Shown here one piece after another: positions 26,178-34,428 of a stretch of DNA of 64,000 nucleotides. The notes under the pieces are model-generated. The model ran no database searches and was not told the origin of the DNA. It saw only the letters and a list, made by a program, of their open reading frames with translations. The stretch comes from Pseudomonas abietaniphila. Lineage in GTDB: Bacteria; Pseudomonadota; Gammaproteobacteria; Pseudomonadales; Pseudomonadaceae. Made by a program: the position numbers and the translations under genes. Positions within the stretch are counted from its first letter, which is position 1. Every line of letters begins with the position of its first letter. The stretch lies in assembly GCF_900100795.1 (NCBI RefSeq), contig NZ_FNCO01000008.1:62001-126000 (forward strand). The letters are read 5' to 3'.

Positions 26178-26532
26178 GGGGCGTGCTCTATACGCGTCAG
26201 GTCTGGGCTACCGTGCGAGGGTCATCGAGCCGACGTCTTATCATCCCGAACGCCATCCATTCCAATGGTTGCGCAATGCCAGTATATGAGCGGTTTTTTG
26301 AAAAATATATCAACGGAATCTGTGCGTGCAATGAGAGGTTTTCGGCTTTTGTTCTGACCAAACAAGGAGTTAGCCAGCACTGCTCGAATGCCACGAAAGA
26401 CAGATACAAAAATTAAATGCCCGAGGGCTTCCGATTGACCCTGATTATCCTTACCAAGCGAAGCCCAACCGGAAAACTGTAGCCACAAATTTTGAAAAAA
26501 GCCTCGGTCAGCAGGCGTTTTCTGTGGGGCCG
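26178..26532. other. 355-base intergenic region
   Basis: Holds the promoter of the HD-GYP gene and the 3' flank of the AraC regulator gene. It is somewhat A+T-rich around 26290-26420. I see no gene, clear terminator or repeat in it. Confidence 0.5.
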
Positions 26533-27318
26533 TCAACGACTGCCCGCTGTCGCCGCGTTGTTCAAAAAATGGCTGGGCGTGCGCCCAGTCAGGCGGCGAA
26601 ACATGGTGGAAAACGCTGCCGGGCTTTCGTACCCCAGATCGAGCGCAATTCGCGTAATGGGCTCCCCCGAAGAAAGGCGGGACAGGGCCAGCACCACACA
26701 GGCACGCTGGCGCCATTGGCCGAAACTCATCTGTGCCTGCTCGCGGAACAACCGGCTGAACGAACGCTCGCTGACAAACAAGTCTTGCGCCCAGTCCAGT
26801 GGTGATTGATGAATGTCCGGTCGCTGCAGAAACGCCCGGCAGCGAGCCTGTAATCGCGGATCCGTGGGCAGGGGAATGTGCAATGGCAATGCCTGGGCAT
26901 GGCTGATCTCTAACAACGCCAGCGTCACCAACACACCGTCGCGACCCTGTTCCTCGTATGCCAGCGGCATCTCGACGGCTTCTATCAACAGTTGCCTCAA
27001 CAGTGGCGACACACTGATCACCTCAGATGACGAGCGCGAAACAGGCACGGCTGACGGCTCTATATAGAGGCTGCGCGTGCTGACACCGAGCATCAGCACT
27101 TCATGTTCGACCTGCGGGGAAATCCACACGGCCTGTTGCGGCGGCACCACCCAGTCGCCTTGTCTGGTGCTGACCTTCATCACGCCGGTCGAGCCGTACA
27201 GCAATTGCGCACGCCGATGCTGATGACGGCGCAACAGGTAGCCGTCCGGGTAATCAGTGCCGATTGCGATGACCGGGCGAGGTGTGTTGTCCAGGGTATC
27301 GATGGAGGTATTGCGCAT
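26533..27318 (-). CDS. AraC family transcriptional regulator
   Basis: 261 residues. N-terminal cupin-like sensing domain at about residues 20-90 (LRRHQHRRAQLLYGSTG, then WVVPPQQAVWISPQVEHEV). C-terminal AraC HTH at about 160-255, with the signature ITRIALDLGYESPAAFSTMF then RRLTGRTPSHF. Likely controls the divergent TauE-like exporter gene 115 bases away. Inducer unknown. Confidence 0.92.
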   Translation of the reverse strand: MRNTSIDTLDNTPRPVIAIGTDYPDGYLLRRHQHRRAQLLYGSTGVMKVSTRQGDWVVPPQQAVWISPQVEHEVLMLGVSTRSLYIEPSAVPVSRSSSEVISVSPLLRQLLIEAVEMPLAYEEQGRDGVLVTLALLEISHAQALPLHIPLPTDPRLQARCRAFLQRPDIHQSPLDWAQDLFVSERSFSRLFREQAQMSFGQWRQRACVVLALSRLSSGEPITRIALDLGYESPAAFSTMFRRLTGRTPSHFLNNAATAGSR

Positions 27319-27433
27319 GACGGTTCACTTCAAGCGTCTGGCCGAAACGCAAACATCATTGGCTCGAATGCTCAAGTTCGTCGAGGGAAAACTGCCTATG
27401 GTTCTCGCCTCTGGGTTGTGAGGATGGATCGCG

Positions 27434-28246
27434 ATGACGTATGTGCTATTGGTGTTGTTCGGTGGCTTGTCGGGCATGACCACCGTGCTGTTCGGGTTTG
27501 GCGGCGGGTTTGTGGTCGTGCCTGTGCTGTACGGCGTGTTGAAGAGCGGAGCGGGCGGCGCATTGGCGGAGCAGGCTGCGATGCATGTGGCCGTGGCAAC
27601 CTCGACGTGTGTAATGATCGTCAACGCAGCCTTGAGTACCCGCCGATCTGCGCGGGTCGGGACGCTGCTCCGGGCGTGGCTCTGGCCGCTCGCCGGGTTC
27701 ATCGGGATCGGCTCGCTGCTCGGCGCGCTGGCTGCCGGCGTGGTCAGCGGGACGGTGATGCGGATCGCCTTCGTTGTGTACCTGGTCGTCACGATTGCCG
27801 ATTGCCTGTTTCGGCGTGGATTCGTCGCGCCCGTCACCGACGCTAAGCCTACGTCGCTCAGCCGCGGGGCCACGGTATTTGGCGGCACCGTCATAGGCGC
27901 CATCGCGACCTTTCTGGGCGTAGGCGGCAGCGTCATGACCGTTCCGCTGCTGCGTCGTCGCGGGCTAAGCATGACTCAGGCGACTGCCATGGCCAATCCG
28001 CTGAGCCTGCCCGTTGCGATGGTCGGCACGGCGGTCTATATGCTCGCCGGTACGTCGAGTGCTACGGGGTTGGGGGCTGGCCATGTCGGCTACGTCGATG
28101 TCATCGCGTTTGCCGTGCTGACCATTGGCGCGTGGTTCGGCATGCGCCTGGCGACTCGGTGGGTAGGACGCATCCCGGATCAACTGCATGCACGGGTGTA
28201 CATCGGGCTGCTGGCCCTCGTGCTGTTGAGCATGCTCGTACCGTAA
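27434..28246 (+). CDS. TauE/SafE (TSUP) family membrane exporter
   Basis: 270-residue inner-membrane protein with about eight hydrophobic segments in two repeats. Family motifs are FGFGGGFVVVPVLYG near the N-terminus and FLGVGGSVMTVPLLRRRG (about 156-173) in the second half. Members export sulfite, sulfonates or organic acids. The divergent AraC regulator suggests inducible expression. Confidence 0.9.
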   Translation: MTYVLLVLFGGLSGMTTVLFGFGGGFVVVPVLYGVLKSGAGGALAEQAAMHVAVATSTCVMIVNAALSTRRSARVGTLLRAWLWPLAGFIGIGSLLGALAAGVVSGTVMRIAFVVYLVVTIADCLFRRGFVAPVTDAKPTSLSRGATVFGGTVIGAIATFLGVGGSVMTVPLLRRRGLSMTQATAMANPLSLPVAMVGTAVYMLAGTSSATGLGAGHVGYVDVIAFAVLTIGAWFGMRLATRWVGRIPDQLHARVYIGLLALVLLSMLVP

Positions 28247-28349
28247 CGGCGGTCTGCGCGTTTATCGCACAATTGGTTCTTTCCCCGCGTGTGCCCGGCC
28301 CGTAGTTTCCGCGCTTTCGCCCGCGATTGCCGGGTGCAGGAGGATGGGG

Positions 28350-29429
28350 ATGAATTTCGTGTGGCGCAAAAAAACAGTCTTACCCGATGCGCCAATGGCT
28401 CTTGGAACGCCCAGCGGACCGACGCCAGACGAAATAGCGTCTTCACTTCGCGAACTGCGAGCGTTGCGAGAGGACGACCAGCGCCACCGCGATTTTTATC
28501 GTGGCCTGTCAGAGAACCTGCTGACGTGTGGTAATTCCCTTTCCCACGTAAGCGAGTCATTTTCTGCGCTGAATAGTCAGCTCAAGGTCAACCACCAGCG
28601 CGCCGACAACGTTGCCCGTTCAGCCATCGACAATCGCGAGCAGATCACCCATTTGCAGGAGCAGTCGCGGGTCATGGAGGCGGGCGTCGATGCACTGGAG
28701 CAGGTGATCAATCATCTGGTTGGGCGCGCCGGAGAGATCGACCGGATTGTCGATTTGATCAGCGACATCGCCCGCCAGACCAACCTGCTGGCGCTCAACG
28801 CGGCGATTGAAGCTGCGAGGGCGGGCGAGTCGGGGCGCGGTTTTGCCGTGGTCGCCGGAGAGGTCCGTCACCTGGCGGAAAAAACCGCGCAGGCCACCCA
28901 GGAAATCGTCAAGGAAACCTCGGCGATCCAGCAAGACATCAGCGTGGCCAAACAGGCCATCTCCGAACAAAGCCAAGCGTCCGGCGCCTTCTCCGCGGTC
29001 ATCGACAAAACCACCCGGGCCATGGCCGGCATGTACGACGAAGCGCAGACCATGCAGCGCGAAATCGACCGGTCGCATCTGCTGTCCAGGGTTGAACTGG
29101 CCAACATGGAAGAGCTCACCCTGAAGGTCGCCGTCTACGACCGCCTGCTCAACCCTCGCCCCGAACCACTGATCCTGCCCGACGAAACCGAATGCCTGTT
29201 CGGCCAGTGGTACTACGAACAACAAGACCCGACCCAGCCACGCACCGCCGAATTCCGCCGCCTTGAGGTCCCGCACCAACTCGTCCACAGCAGCGGCCAG
29301 GCCGCCATCGATGCCCACGCACAAGGCGAGTTGGAAAAGACCCTGGAGCATGTCGGAAAAATGGAAGCGGCGAACGTGACCGTGATGCAGGCGGTGAAGA
29401 TGTTGTTGAAGAGTCGGTTGGGATCTTGA
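28350..29429 (+). CDS. Soluble methyl-accepting chemotaxis protein with CZB domain
   Basis: 359-residue cytoplasmic chemoreceptor with no membrane helix. Short N-terminal coiled coil, signalling tip NLLALNAAIEAARAGESGRG (about residues 147-166), and a C-terminal chemoreceptor zinc-binding (CZB) domain. The CZB Cys is in ECLFGQWYY (about 286-294), and two His lie in PHQLVH (about 314-319). The first His of the usual 3-His/1-Cys set is not visible: the segment reads LKVAVYDRLL. CZB receptors sense zinc and, through it, oxidants such as HOCl. ATG 28350 is chosen because AGGAGG (28338-28343) would touch the ATG at 28344. It is the last ordinary gene before the A+T-rich island. Confidence 0.9.
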   Translation: MNFVWRKKTVLPDAPMALGTPSGPTPDEIASSLRELRALREDDQRHRDFYRGLSENLLTCGNSLSHVSESFSALNSQLKVNHQRADNVARSAIDNREQITHLQEQSRVMEAGVDALEQVINHLVGRAGEIDRIVDLISDIARQTNLLALNAAIEAARAGESGRGFAVVAGEVRHLAEKTAQATQEIVKETSAIQQDISVAKQAISEQSQASGAFSAVIDKTTRAMAGMYDEAQTMQREIDRSHLLSRVELANMEELTLKVAVYDRLLNPRPEPLILPDETECLFGQWYYEQQDPTQPRTAEFRRLEVPHQLVHSSGQAAIDAHAQGELEKTLEHVGKMEAANVTVMQAVKMLLKSRLGS

Positions 29430-29437
29430 TCAAGGGT

Positions 29438-30322
29438 TCATAGTCGAGACCCGGTTTGGCGAATTATCGGATTTAATCGTGCTTTTGCCGGAGCCATTGG
29501 GTCCGGACGCATAACCCAGGCACTGATATTCAGCCTGCGCACCTTTACCACTTTGCCAACGGTGACTTTACGGCGAGGTTTGGCCGTTGCGACGATCCGG
29601 GTCGTGCCATCAGCATCTAACGCTGGGACATTTGTGCCTTGGACTTGCAAGACGGTATGCCCGGCTGCCAAAGCGCGGAAGTACGCAACTGGGGTCGCAC
29701 CGGCTGCCATCTCGGGGATATGGGCCTCAAGGTTTGAGATAGCTTCCTCTAACGCCATGAGTTTTCCAGCATCGCCGAGGCGTTGCTTGCCTTTCGGCAA
29801 TCGGAAAGTAGGGTCAGCCAATGCATATAGGAAGCCGTATTTATTGCCCGGCGTGATCATCACCGTGCCAAGATGTGAAATGTTAACCTCTTCGTCTACA
29901 AGATAAAAATCTCCCATGGCACCTTCCCAGACCAGGGCGTAGCAAGCCTTGCCTTGAGGAAAGGGGGACATGGCATAAGCCGACATAATATGGGAACGCA
30001 GGTGACTGGAACTGAAATACCGTACAGTATTTCCAAAAAAGCTAATATTTTTGGAAATGTTTTTTGCCCCATCGAAACCGTAATAGCCGCTACCAATATC
30101 ACTGTTGGCAGCAAACCCACCTTTTGCCCATCCACTCACTGCAACAACGTCGGGGAGGGTGTCCAACTGTCGTGCGCAATCCATCAGCAGCGCCGGGTTA
30201 AAAACATCGTATCGGGGAAAGCTATCTTTTTCGGCCTCATAGGACCACTCCAAAGTAGCCGTATCAGTATCGATCAGCGCCACGGCACCATCTTGCCCTG
30301 GTTTCATGGAAAAAATCTTCAA
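29438..30322 (-). CDS. Truncated or chimeric O-carbamoyltransferase (cephem type)
   Basis: Residues 1 to about 190 resemble the N-terminal Kae1-like half of CmcH/TobZ-type O-carbamoyltransferases. The opening KIFSMKPGQDGAVALI, EKDSFPRY (31-38), DVVAVSGWAKGG, the metal-site pair His107/His111 in SSHLRSH, and GDAGKLMAL (183-191) all fit. Such enzymes transfer carbamoyl from carbamoyl phosphate to hydroxyls of natural products. Family members are about 500-570 residues; this product has 294. From about residue 195 the sequence changes character (basic, AKPRRKVTVGKVVKVRR) and no longer resembles the family, so the C-terminal carbamoyl-transfer half is missing. Start is TTG at 30322 with AAGGAG just upstream. 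It follows the ATP-grasp gene after 34 bases. Probably inactive alone, or repurposed. Confidence 0.7.
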   Translation of the reverse strand: MKIFSMKPGQDGAVALIDTDTATLEWSYEAEKDSFPRYDVFNPALLMDCARQLDTLPDVVAVSGWAKGGFAANSDIGSGYYGFDGAKNISKNISFFGNTVRYFSSSHLRSHIMSAYAMSPFPQGKACYALVWEGAMGDFYLVDEEVNISHLGTVMITPGNKYGFLYALADPTFRLPKGKQRLGDAGKLMALEEAISNLEAHIPEMAAGATPVAYFRALAAGHTVLQVQGTNVPALDADGTTRIVATAKPRRKVTVGKVVKVRRLNISAWVMRPDPMAPAKARLNPIIRQTGSRL

Positions 30323-30356
30323 ATCGCTCCTTGATAAGAATCAGCAATCATTTATT

Positions 30357-31607
30357 TCAGGCTGTGGTGAATAATTTGCCCTGTCGCTCCCACTCCCTGA
30401 TTTTTTGATAGTCCCTCTGCAGCACCGACGAATCCTGATGAAGGAGATAGAGAACGCCCGGACAGGTGAACAAATCAATAGTCTTGTGCAAGGTATCACC
30501 TATCGTAGGACAGCTCACAAACTCATAAAATGAGTCCAGTTTGCAAACAGTATCTTCAATATGGCTGGAAACGATGACTCCATCACTTTTACTGATTAAC
30601 GAGACCGCCATTAGCTCAGCCGTTCTCGACCTCGTCGTAAGATACTTGTGTAATTTCGGGCGGCTGCCCAACAGAAGAGCTGTTATTGAGATATGGCTTT
30701 CACCAATTGCAGTGCTGACTGCCTTATGCGAGATCCCACCCTGCAGCCGCGCACTGACTTCGATCAGTCGTGGCCCCTCTTCTGTACACATCAATTCAAC
30801 ATGTGAAGGACCATGAGTGATCTCCAGCGCATCGAGAACCTGAAAGGTGTAATGATTAATATCTTTCAAGCTGGCATCATCAATGTCCATATTCAATTCT
30901 TTATCGTAAATGAGCCCCGCGCCCTCCACTTCGATACGGTCGTCTTTCCATACTTCTGTAATAAAATGCCGGCCGCGCTCACTGATGGTGTTGACGATAT
31001 ACTGCTGACCAAACAACCGCTCTTGTACCAAAAGTTCATCGTTCACACTACCCAGCTTATTAACTTGGCCAAACAGCAGAGCTGCTTTCGTCTTTAGCTC
31101 TGTGCCGTTGTGACAAATGCTGACGCCATCACTACCAGCGCTATTTAGTGGTTTCACTACAACAGGCCACTTTTTTATCATGGCGATCTGTTCATCCAGA
31201 TCATTCCGGGCATTCATCTTTAACTGATGAGCGTGCGGCAAACCAGCGCGCCTCAGCGCCTCACCCATTAAGTATTTGTTGCGACGCTGTTCAGAACTTT
31301 TTACAGGATTACCTTGAAGCCTGAGGTGAGCGGCAACTTCATCTGCCAACATGACACCACTTTCAGCCCCGGCGATAACTTCGGTAATCGGATACGCTTT
31401 TAACCACCTGTCCAGTTCCGAAAAGTCGCCTGTAAAAATAAAATTAGATTCAAATAATGCCCTTTCAAAGGATGCCTTATAGATAGGCAATATTTGAACC
31501 GATGATTGAATGTGAAGAATTCGCACATCATGGTTTTCGTCAAGGTACCTTGCCAATTTCGCACCTGACGAGTAGGCATCGATAAGGCAGATGTATTTTT
31601 CATTCAT
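30357..31607 (-). CDS. ATP-grasp domain ligase
   Basis: 416-residue cytoplasmic enzyme of the ATP-grasp superfamily, which joins a carboxylate to an amine through an acyl-phosphate. An N-terminal pre-ATP-grasp region spans about 1-110. The ATP-binding lysine lies in WPVVVKPLNSAGSDGVSICH (about residues 146-165). The metal/ATP site is in HVELMCTEEGPRLIEVSARL (about 267-286). Such stand-alone ligases build dipeptides or amide bonds in small-molecule pathways. Its ATG at 31607 overlaps the stop of the methyltransferase remnant (ATGA); an ATG at 31616 would add three residues. Codon use and A+T content match the rest of the island. Substrate unknown. Confidence 0.85.
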   Translation of the reverse strand: MNEKYICLIDAYSSGAKLARYLDENHDVRILHIQSSVQILPIYKASFERALFESNFIFTGDFSELDRWLKAYPITEVIAGAESGVMLADEVAAHLRLQGNPVKSSEQRRNKYLMGEALRRAGLPHAHQLKMNARNDLDEQIAMIKKWPVVVKPLNSAGSDGVSICHNGTELKTKAALLFGQVNKLGSVNDELLVQERLFGQQYIVNTISERGRHFITEVWKDDRIEVEGAGLIYDKELNMDIDDASLKDINHYTFQVLDALEITHGPSHVELMCTEEGPRLIEVSARLQGGISHKAVSTAIGESHISITALLLGSRPKLHKYLTTRSRTAELMAVSLISKSDGVIVSSHIEDTVCKLDSFYEFVSCPTIGDTLHKTIDLFTCPGVLYLLHQDSSVLQRDYQKIREWERQGKLFTTA

Positions 31608-31807
31608 TTCAGGCATGTAATCACCAGTCGATCTGTTGGCTTTTTTTGCGAGCCGTTGAAGTCGCCTGCCAGTTTTATACTTCTGAAGCCTGCCGCCTTA
31701 AGCATATTTGACAACTGCTCCTGGCTATACAAGCGGGTAAAGCCGTTATAGCGCTGCTCGCCTTTTTCATAGCACACATAGAGCATTTGATTTTGCCAGT
31801 CACAGCG
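31604..31807 (-). pseudogene. C-terminal remnant of a SAM-dependent methyltransferase
   Basis: The 60 codons after ATG 31786, plus about seven in-frame codons before it, resemble the last part of class I methyltransferases: RLYSQEQLSNMLKAAGF, then DFNGSQKKPTDRLVITCLK at the stop. The SAM-binding half is absent. Upstream, the same frame meets the TAA stop of the zincin-like gene (31808-31810), so the 5' end was replaced or deleted. Its stop overlaps the ATP-grasp start, suggesting the ancestral operon had a complete methyltransferase here. It might still be translated as a short peptide and couple ATP-grasp translation. Confidence 0.7.
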
Positions 31808-33160
31808 TTACTCTTCCTTAATAATTCCCTGATGATAAGCCAAAGCTTTAGGCGGGTTTTTCACAAGCCCATTCAACAACGATTGCACCGGTTTTCTGTT
31901 TTCTGGGCCATACGTTTTATACAACGCAAGAGCAAGTACCTCATCCCCATTCAATACACTGTCCGCAAGTACGCGAGCTAGAGATCGCAAGCCAGCAATC
32001 ACAACCTCAGGCTGGCCGGTCAAATAATCGTTGTCATCACCCTCAAGCGTAAGGGCGCCGAATTGAACAAGATAGTTCAGTTGCAAGAACATACCATCGC
32101 TGTCTGGAAAGTAACCCAATCCCCTGTCGACATACCGCAGGCATTCCGACAAATAGTATTGGATTACTTCTGACCGGGTAACACCAACGTGCTCCGCCCA
32201 AACCTCAGCCAAAATTAATATTCCAAAGACGTCTGCAACCACTTCCTGTAGCGCAACCGAGACCCATCTGTTCTTTTTATTGAGCGACTGAAAATTTTTT
32301 TCGGGTCTGAAGATAAAATGGCCGAGTTCATGTCCGAACACACCAAGAACCGGAATGGAGTCGGTGGCCAAAGCACTTGTAGTGCTTTGCTCCTTCAGGT
32401 TCAGATGACGTTTTGCCAAAGGCGTAGCAAAACATTCAATAAGTGCGAGATGCACGTTGGAAAAATAGCAGGTCTTACGAAAATCAGAATGGCTTACGCC
32501 TTCATCCCCAGGTAAAAAATAGGCTATGTGCTTGGGATGGCGGTTCCCCTCTCCGGCCATAAAAAAGAGATTGGTCGAAGAAAAGACCGGTGGCTCACTC
32601 AAGGAAAGGTCAGTATGAAGCCCTTTTAAGTAGGCTTGAACCTGGTCCGTGTACTGATAAGTTTTTTCGACAAATTCCTGCTTGCGTTGCTCCTTACCGC
32701 ACGCAAAAGCTGTGGGCATTCGATTCTTCTGCTTGCCATACCATGTCGAGACCAACCCAGCTACCACGGTACACTCTTCATGTATGGCCAGTAGTTCTTT
32801 CAGTATTTGCGGGCTATAGCCCACGGCCAACGCCTTGGCCCTGAGCTCAATCGCTTGCCGGTCTGCACTTGGCGCAAAACATGTAGCCACTTCAAGCATG
32901 GCCTGCGAGATAGCGCCAGTATTGTTGAAATTGGAAAGGGCTTGTCCGTCGGCTCGTTTGGATTTCGTCCACTCCGACTCAATAATATCGCCGAGTGAGA
33001 CCAATTGTTTCATTACATTGGCGTCTACCGCTTTAGCCGCCTCAGTCAGGTCAATACAACACAGCGCGTATTCGCTGCTGAGCGGCCAAAAATCATTTTC
33101 ATAACCAACGTAATCTGCGATTTTCTGAATATTCAGAAAATAATCGAAACGATTTTCCAT
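31808..33160 (-). CDS. Putative HExxH zinc metallohydrolase, family unknown
   Basis: 450-residue protein that I do not recognise as a named family. It has a zincin motif in VFGHELGHFIF (HExxH at about residues 275-279) and a downstream QEVVADVFG at about 304-312. That Glu, about 28 residues after the second His, is placed like the third zinc ligand of gluzincins (an E-x-x-AD arrangement is seen in dipeptidyl peptidase III and relatives). No signal peptide or membrane helix, so cytoplasmic. It is the first gene of the island operon and preceded by a long A+T-rich leader with a palindrome. It could process a peptide or small molecule made by the ATP-grasp enzyme; this is inference. Confidence 0.7.
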   Translation of the reverse strand: MENRFDYFLNIQKIADYVGYENDFWPLSSEYALCCIDLTEAAKAVDANVMKQLVSLGDIIESEWTKSKRADGQALSNFNNTGAISQAMLEVATCFAPSADRQAIELRAKALAVGYSPQILKELLAIHEECTVVAGLVSTWYGKQKNRMPTAFACGKEQRKQEFVEKTYQYTDQVQAYLKGLHTDLSLSEPPVFSSTNLFFMAGEGNRHPKHIAYFLPGDEGVSHSDFRKTCYFSNVHLALIECFATPLAKRHLNLKEQSTTSALATDSIPVLGVFGHELGHFIFRPEKNFQSLNKKNRWVSVALQEVVADVFGILILAEVWAEHVGVTRSEVIQYYLSECLRYVDRGLGYFPDSDGMFLQLNYLVQFGALTLEGDDNDYLTGQPEVVIAGLRSLARVLADSVLNGDEVLALALYKTYGPENRKPVQSLLNGLVKNPPKALAYHQGIIKEE

Positions 33161-33238
33161 AATCTACATAGCTCCAAACAAACTAGTCTGAATAAAACTT
33201 AAGCTTTTACTCTCGCGTACTTGTAATGGACATAATTC

Positions 33239-33259
33239 GGCGAACTCCTGCAGTTCACC
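33239..33259. promoter_or_regulatory. Palindromic operator-like site upstream of the island operon
   Basis: GGCGAACTCCTGCAGTTCACC is an inverted repeat (GG-GAACT / AGTTC-CC) around CCTGC, about 80 bases upstream of the zincin-like gene start. Shape fits a dimeric regulator site. No regulator gene is present in the island. Confidence 0.35.
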
Positions 33260-33479
33260 AAAGTCTCACAATTTGCCTCACTCAATTCGCAAATTGCATT
33301 TGCGCCTAGATACCAATTTTAAATTTTTTCGATATGTACTTCGGTGTCATGTGGCGAAAATTACAATCCTGAAATTGGGATGTCAAGCCCTTCTTATTTT
33401 TGATTTTTTCCGGGAAAAGGAGTCAATAAATCGAATGACCTTCCTGGGAAGAACAAAGGCCGGCGCTTCGCGCCGACAA

Positions 33480-33507
33480 TGTTTAATGTTTAATGTTTAA
33501 TGTTTAA
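33480..33507. repeat. Four tandem copies of TGTTTAA
   Basis: Exact head-to-tail heptamers at 33480-33486, 33487-33493, 33494-33500 and 33501-33507, next to a G+C hairpin. Copy number could vary between strains. Confidence 0.9.
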
Positions 33508-33659
33508 TGCTTGAGGCTGTTTTTACACACTCTGGGTCGAAGACGTCGGTATATCCGATATATCTTCATGGGGATTTGCCTGGAGCATGAGGTAACCGCC
33601 AACATAGGGAGGCTCGTCAGCCACCTACGTCTATGCCCGACCAATCGCCCAGGATCTCT

Positions 33660-34304
33660 ATGTCAACGCCCAAACCTGCCCTCATCCGCGAAACCTTCCC
33701 CGTCGGCCCTTTGCAGTGCAACTGCACGATCATTGGCGATCCCGTCACCAAACAGGCGATTGTGGTCGATCCGGGCGGCAATCATGAGCTGATCCTCGCG
33801 AGGCTCGAAGCTCATGGGTTGAAGGTGGTGAGCATCATTCATACCCATGCGCATCTGGATCACTTTCTGGCGTCGGGGCAGTTGAAGGAGAAGACCGGGG
33901 CGACGCTTCACCTGCACAAAGAAGATCAATTTTTGTGGGACAACCTGGAAACGCAATGTCAGGTGTTTCGTGTTCCGTATGTGCCGGTGCCTTCGCCAGA
34001 TCGCTGGCTGGCAGACGACGAAGAGCTGGCCTGTGGGTGTGGTGTGGCGTTGCATACGCCGGGTCATACGCCGGGGTCGATGTCGTTCTGGTTCGAGGAC
34101 GCCAAGCTGTTGATCGCCGGCGACACGTTGTTCAAGCGTGGCGTTGGGCGTACGGACTTGTGGGGTGGTGATCAGGCGACCATTGTGCGTTCGATCAAGG
34201 AGCGGCTGTACACGCTGGACGAGGAGGCAACGGTGGTGACAGGTCACGGCCCCGACACTCGGCTGGGCGACGAGATGCGTGAGAACCCTTTCGTCCGGGC
34301 GTAG
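33660..34304 (+). CDS. MBL-fold hydrolase, glyoxalase II-like (YcbL type)
   Basis: 214-residue metallo-beta-lactamase-fold protein. Metal ligands are in HTHAHLDH (about residues 60-67), HTPGHTPGS (about 133-141), GDTLF (about 158-162) and GHGPDT (about 197-202). YcbL-type enzymes hydrolyse S-lactoylglutathione or similar thioesters. ATG 33660 is preferred over 33633 because MSTPKPALIRETFPVGPLQCN is the usual family start. First core-type gene right of the island. Confidence 0.9.
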   Translation: MSTPKPALIRETFPVGPLQCNCTIIGDPVTKQAIVVDPGGNHELILARLEAHGLKVVSIIHTHAHLDHFLASGQLKEKTGATLHLHKEDQFLWDNLETQCQVFRVPYVPVPSPDRWLADDEELACGCGVALHTPGHTPGSMSFWFEDAKLLIAGDTLFKRGVGRTDLWGGDQATIVRSIKERLYTLDEEATVVTGHGPDTRLGDEMRENPFVRA

Positions 34305-34428
34305 GGCTGTTCAGGATCGGTTAAGGAATTTTTAACAGGTGTCGTGCTCTAATCGCCTGCATGGCCGGGGCTTTGTCACTTCTTCGACAGTGCCACGCCA
34401 CAGAAAAGCAAAACAGGAGCTCTCCTTG

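Larger units (their letters stand above)
33161..33659. other. 499-base A+T-rich intergenic region at the island edge
   Basis: Noticeably poorer in G+C than the surroundings (a hand count of 33301-33360 gives 22 of 60). It contains a palindrome at 33239-33259, a near-perfect hairpin at 33460-33478 (GCCGGCGC paired to GCGCCGAC), and four tandem TGTTTAA units (33480-33507). No convincing gene. It is the promoter region of the island operon on the left and the leader of the MBL-fold gene on the right. Confidence 0.55.

Noticed and set aside
27103..27846. 247-codon frame between the AraC and TauE genes
   Set aside because: Crosses both the divergent promoter and the TauE start in another frame; low-complexity Arg/Cys-rich translation.
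33239..33259. Palindrome considered as a lux/las quorum-sensing box
   Set aside because: Lux boxes are CT-N12-AG; here the CT and AG are only 5 bases apart.
33480..33507. Tandem TGTTTAA considered as a CRISPR-like array
   Set aside because: Units are 7 bases with no spacers; a simple tandem repeat.
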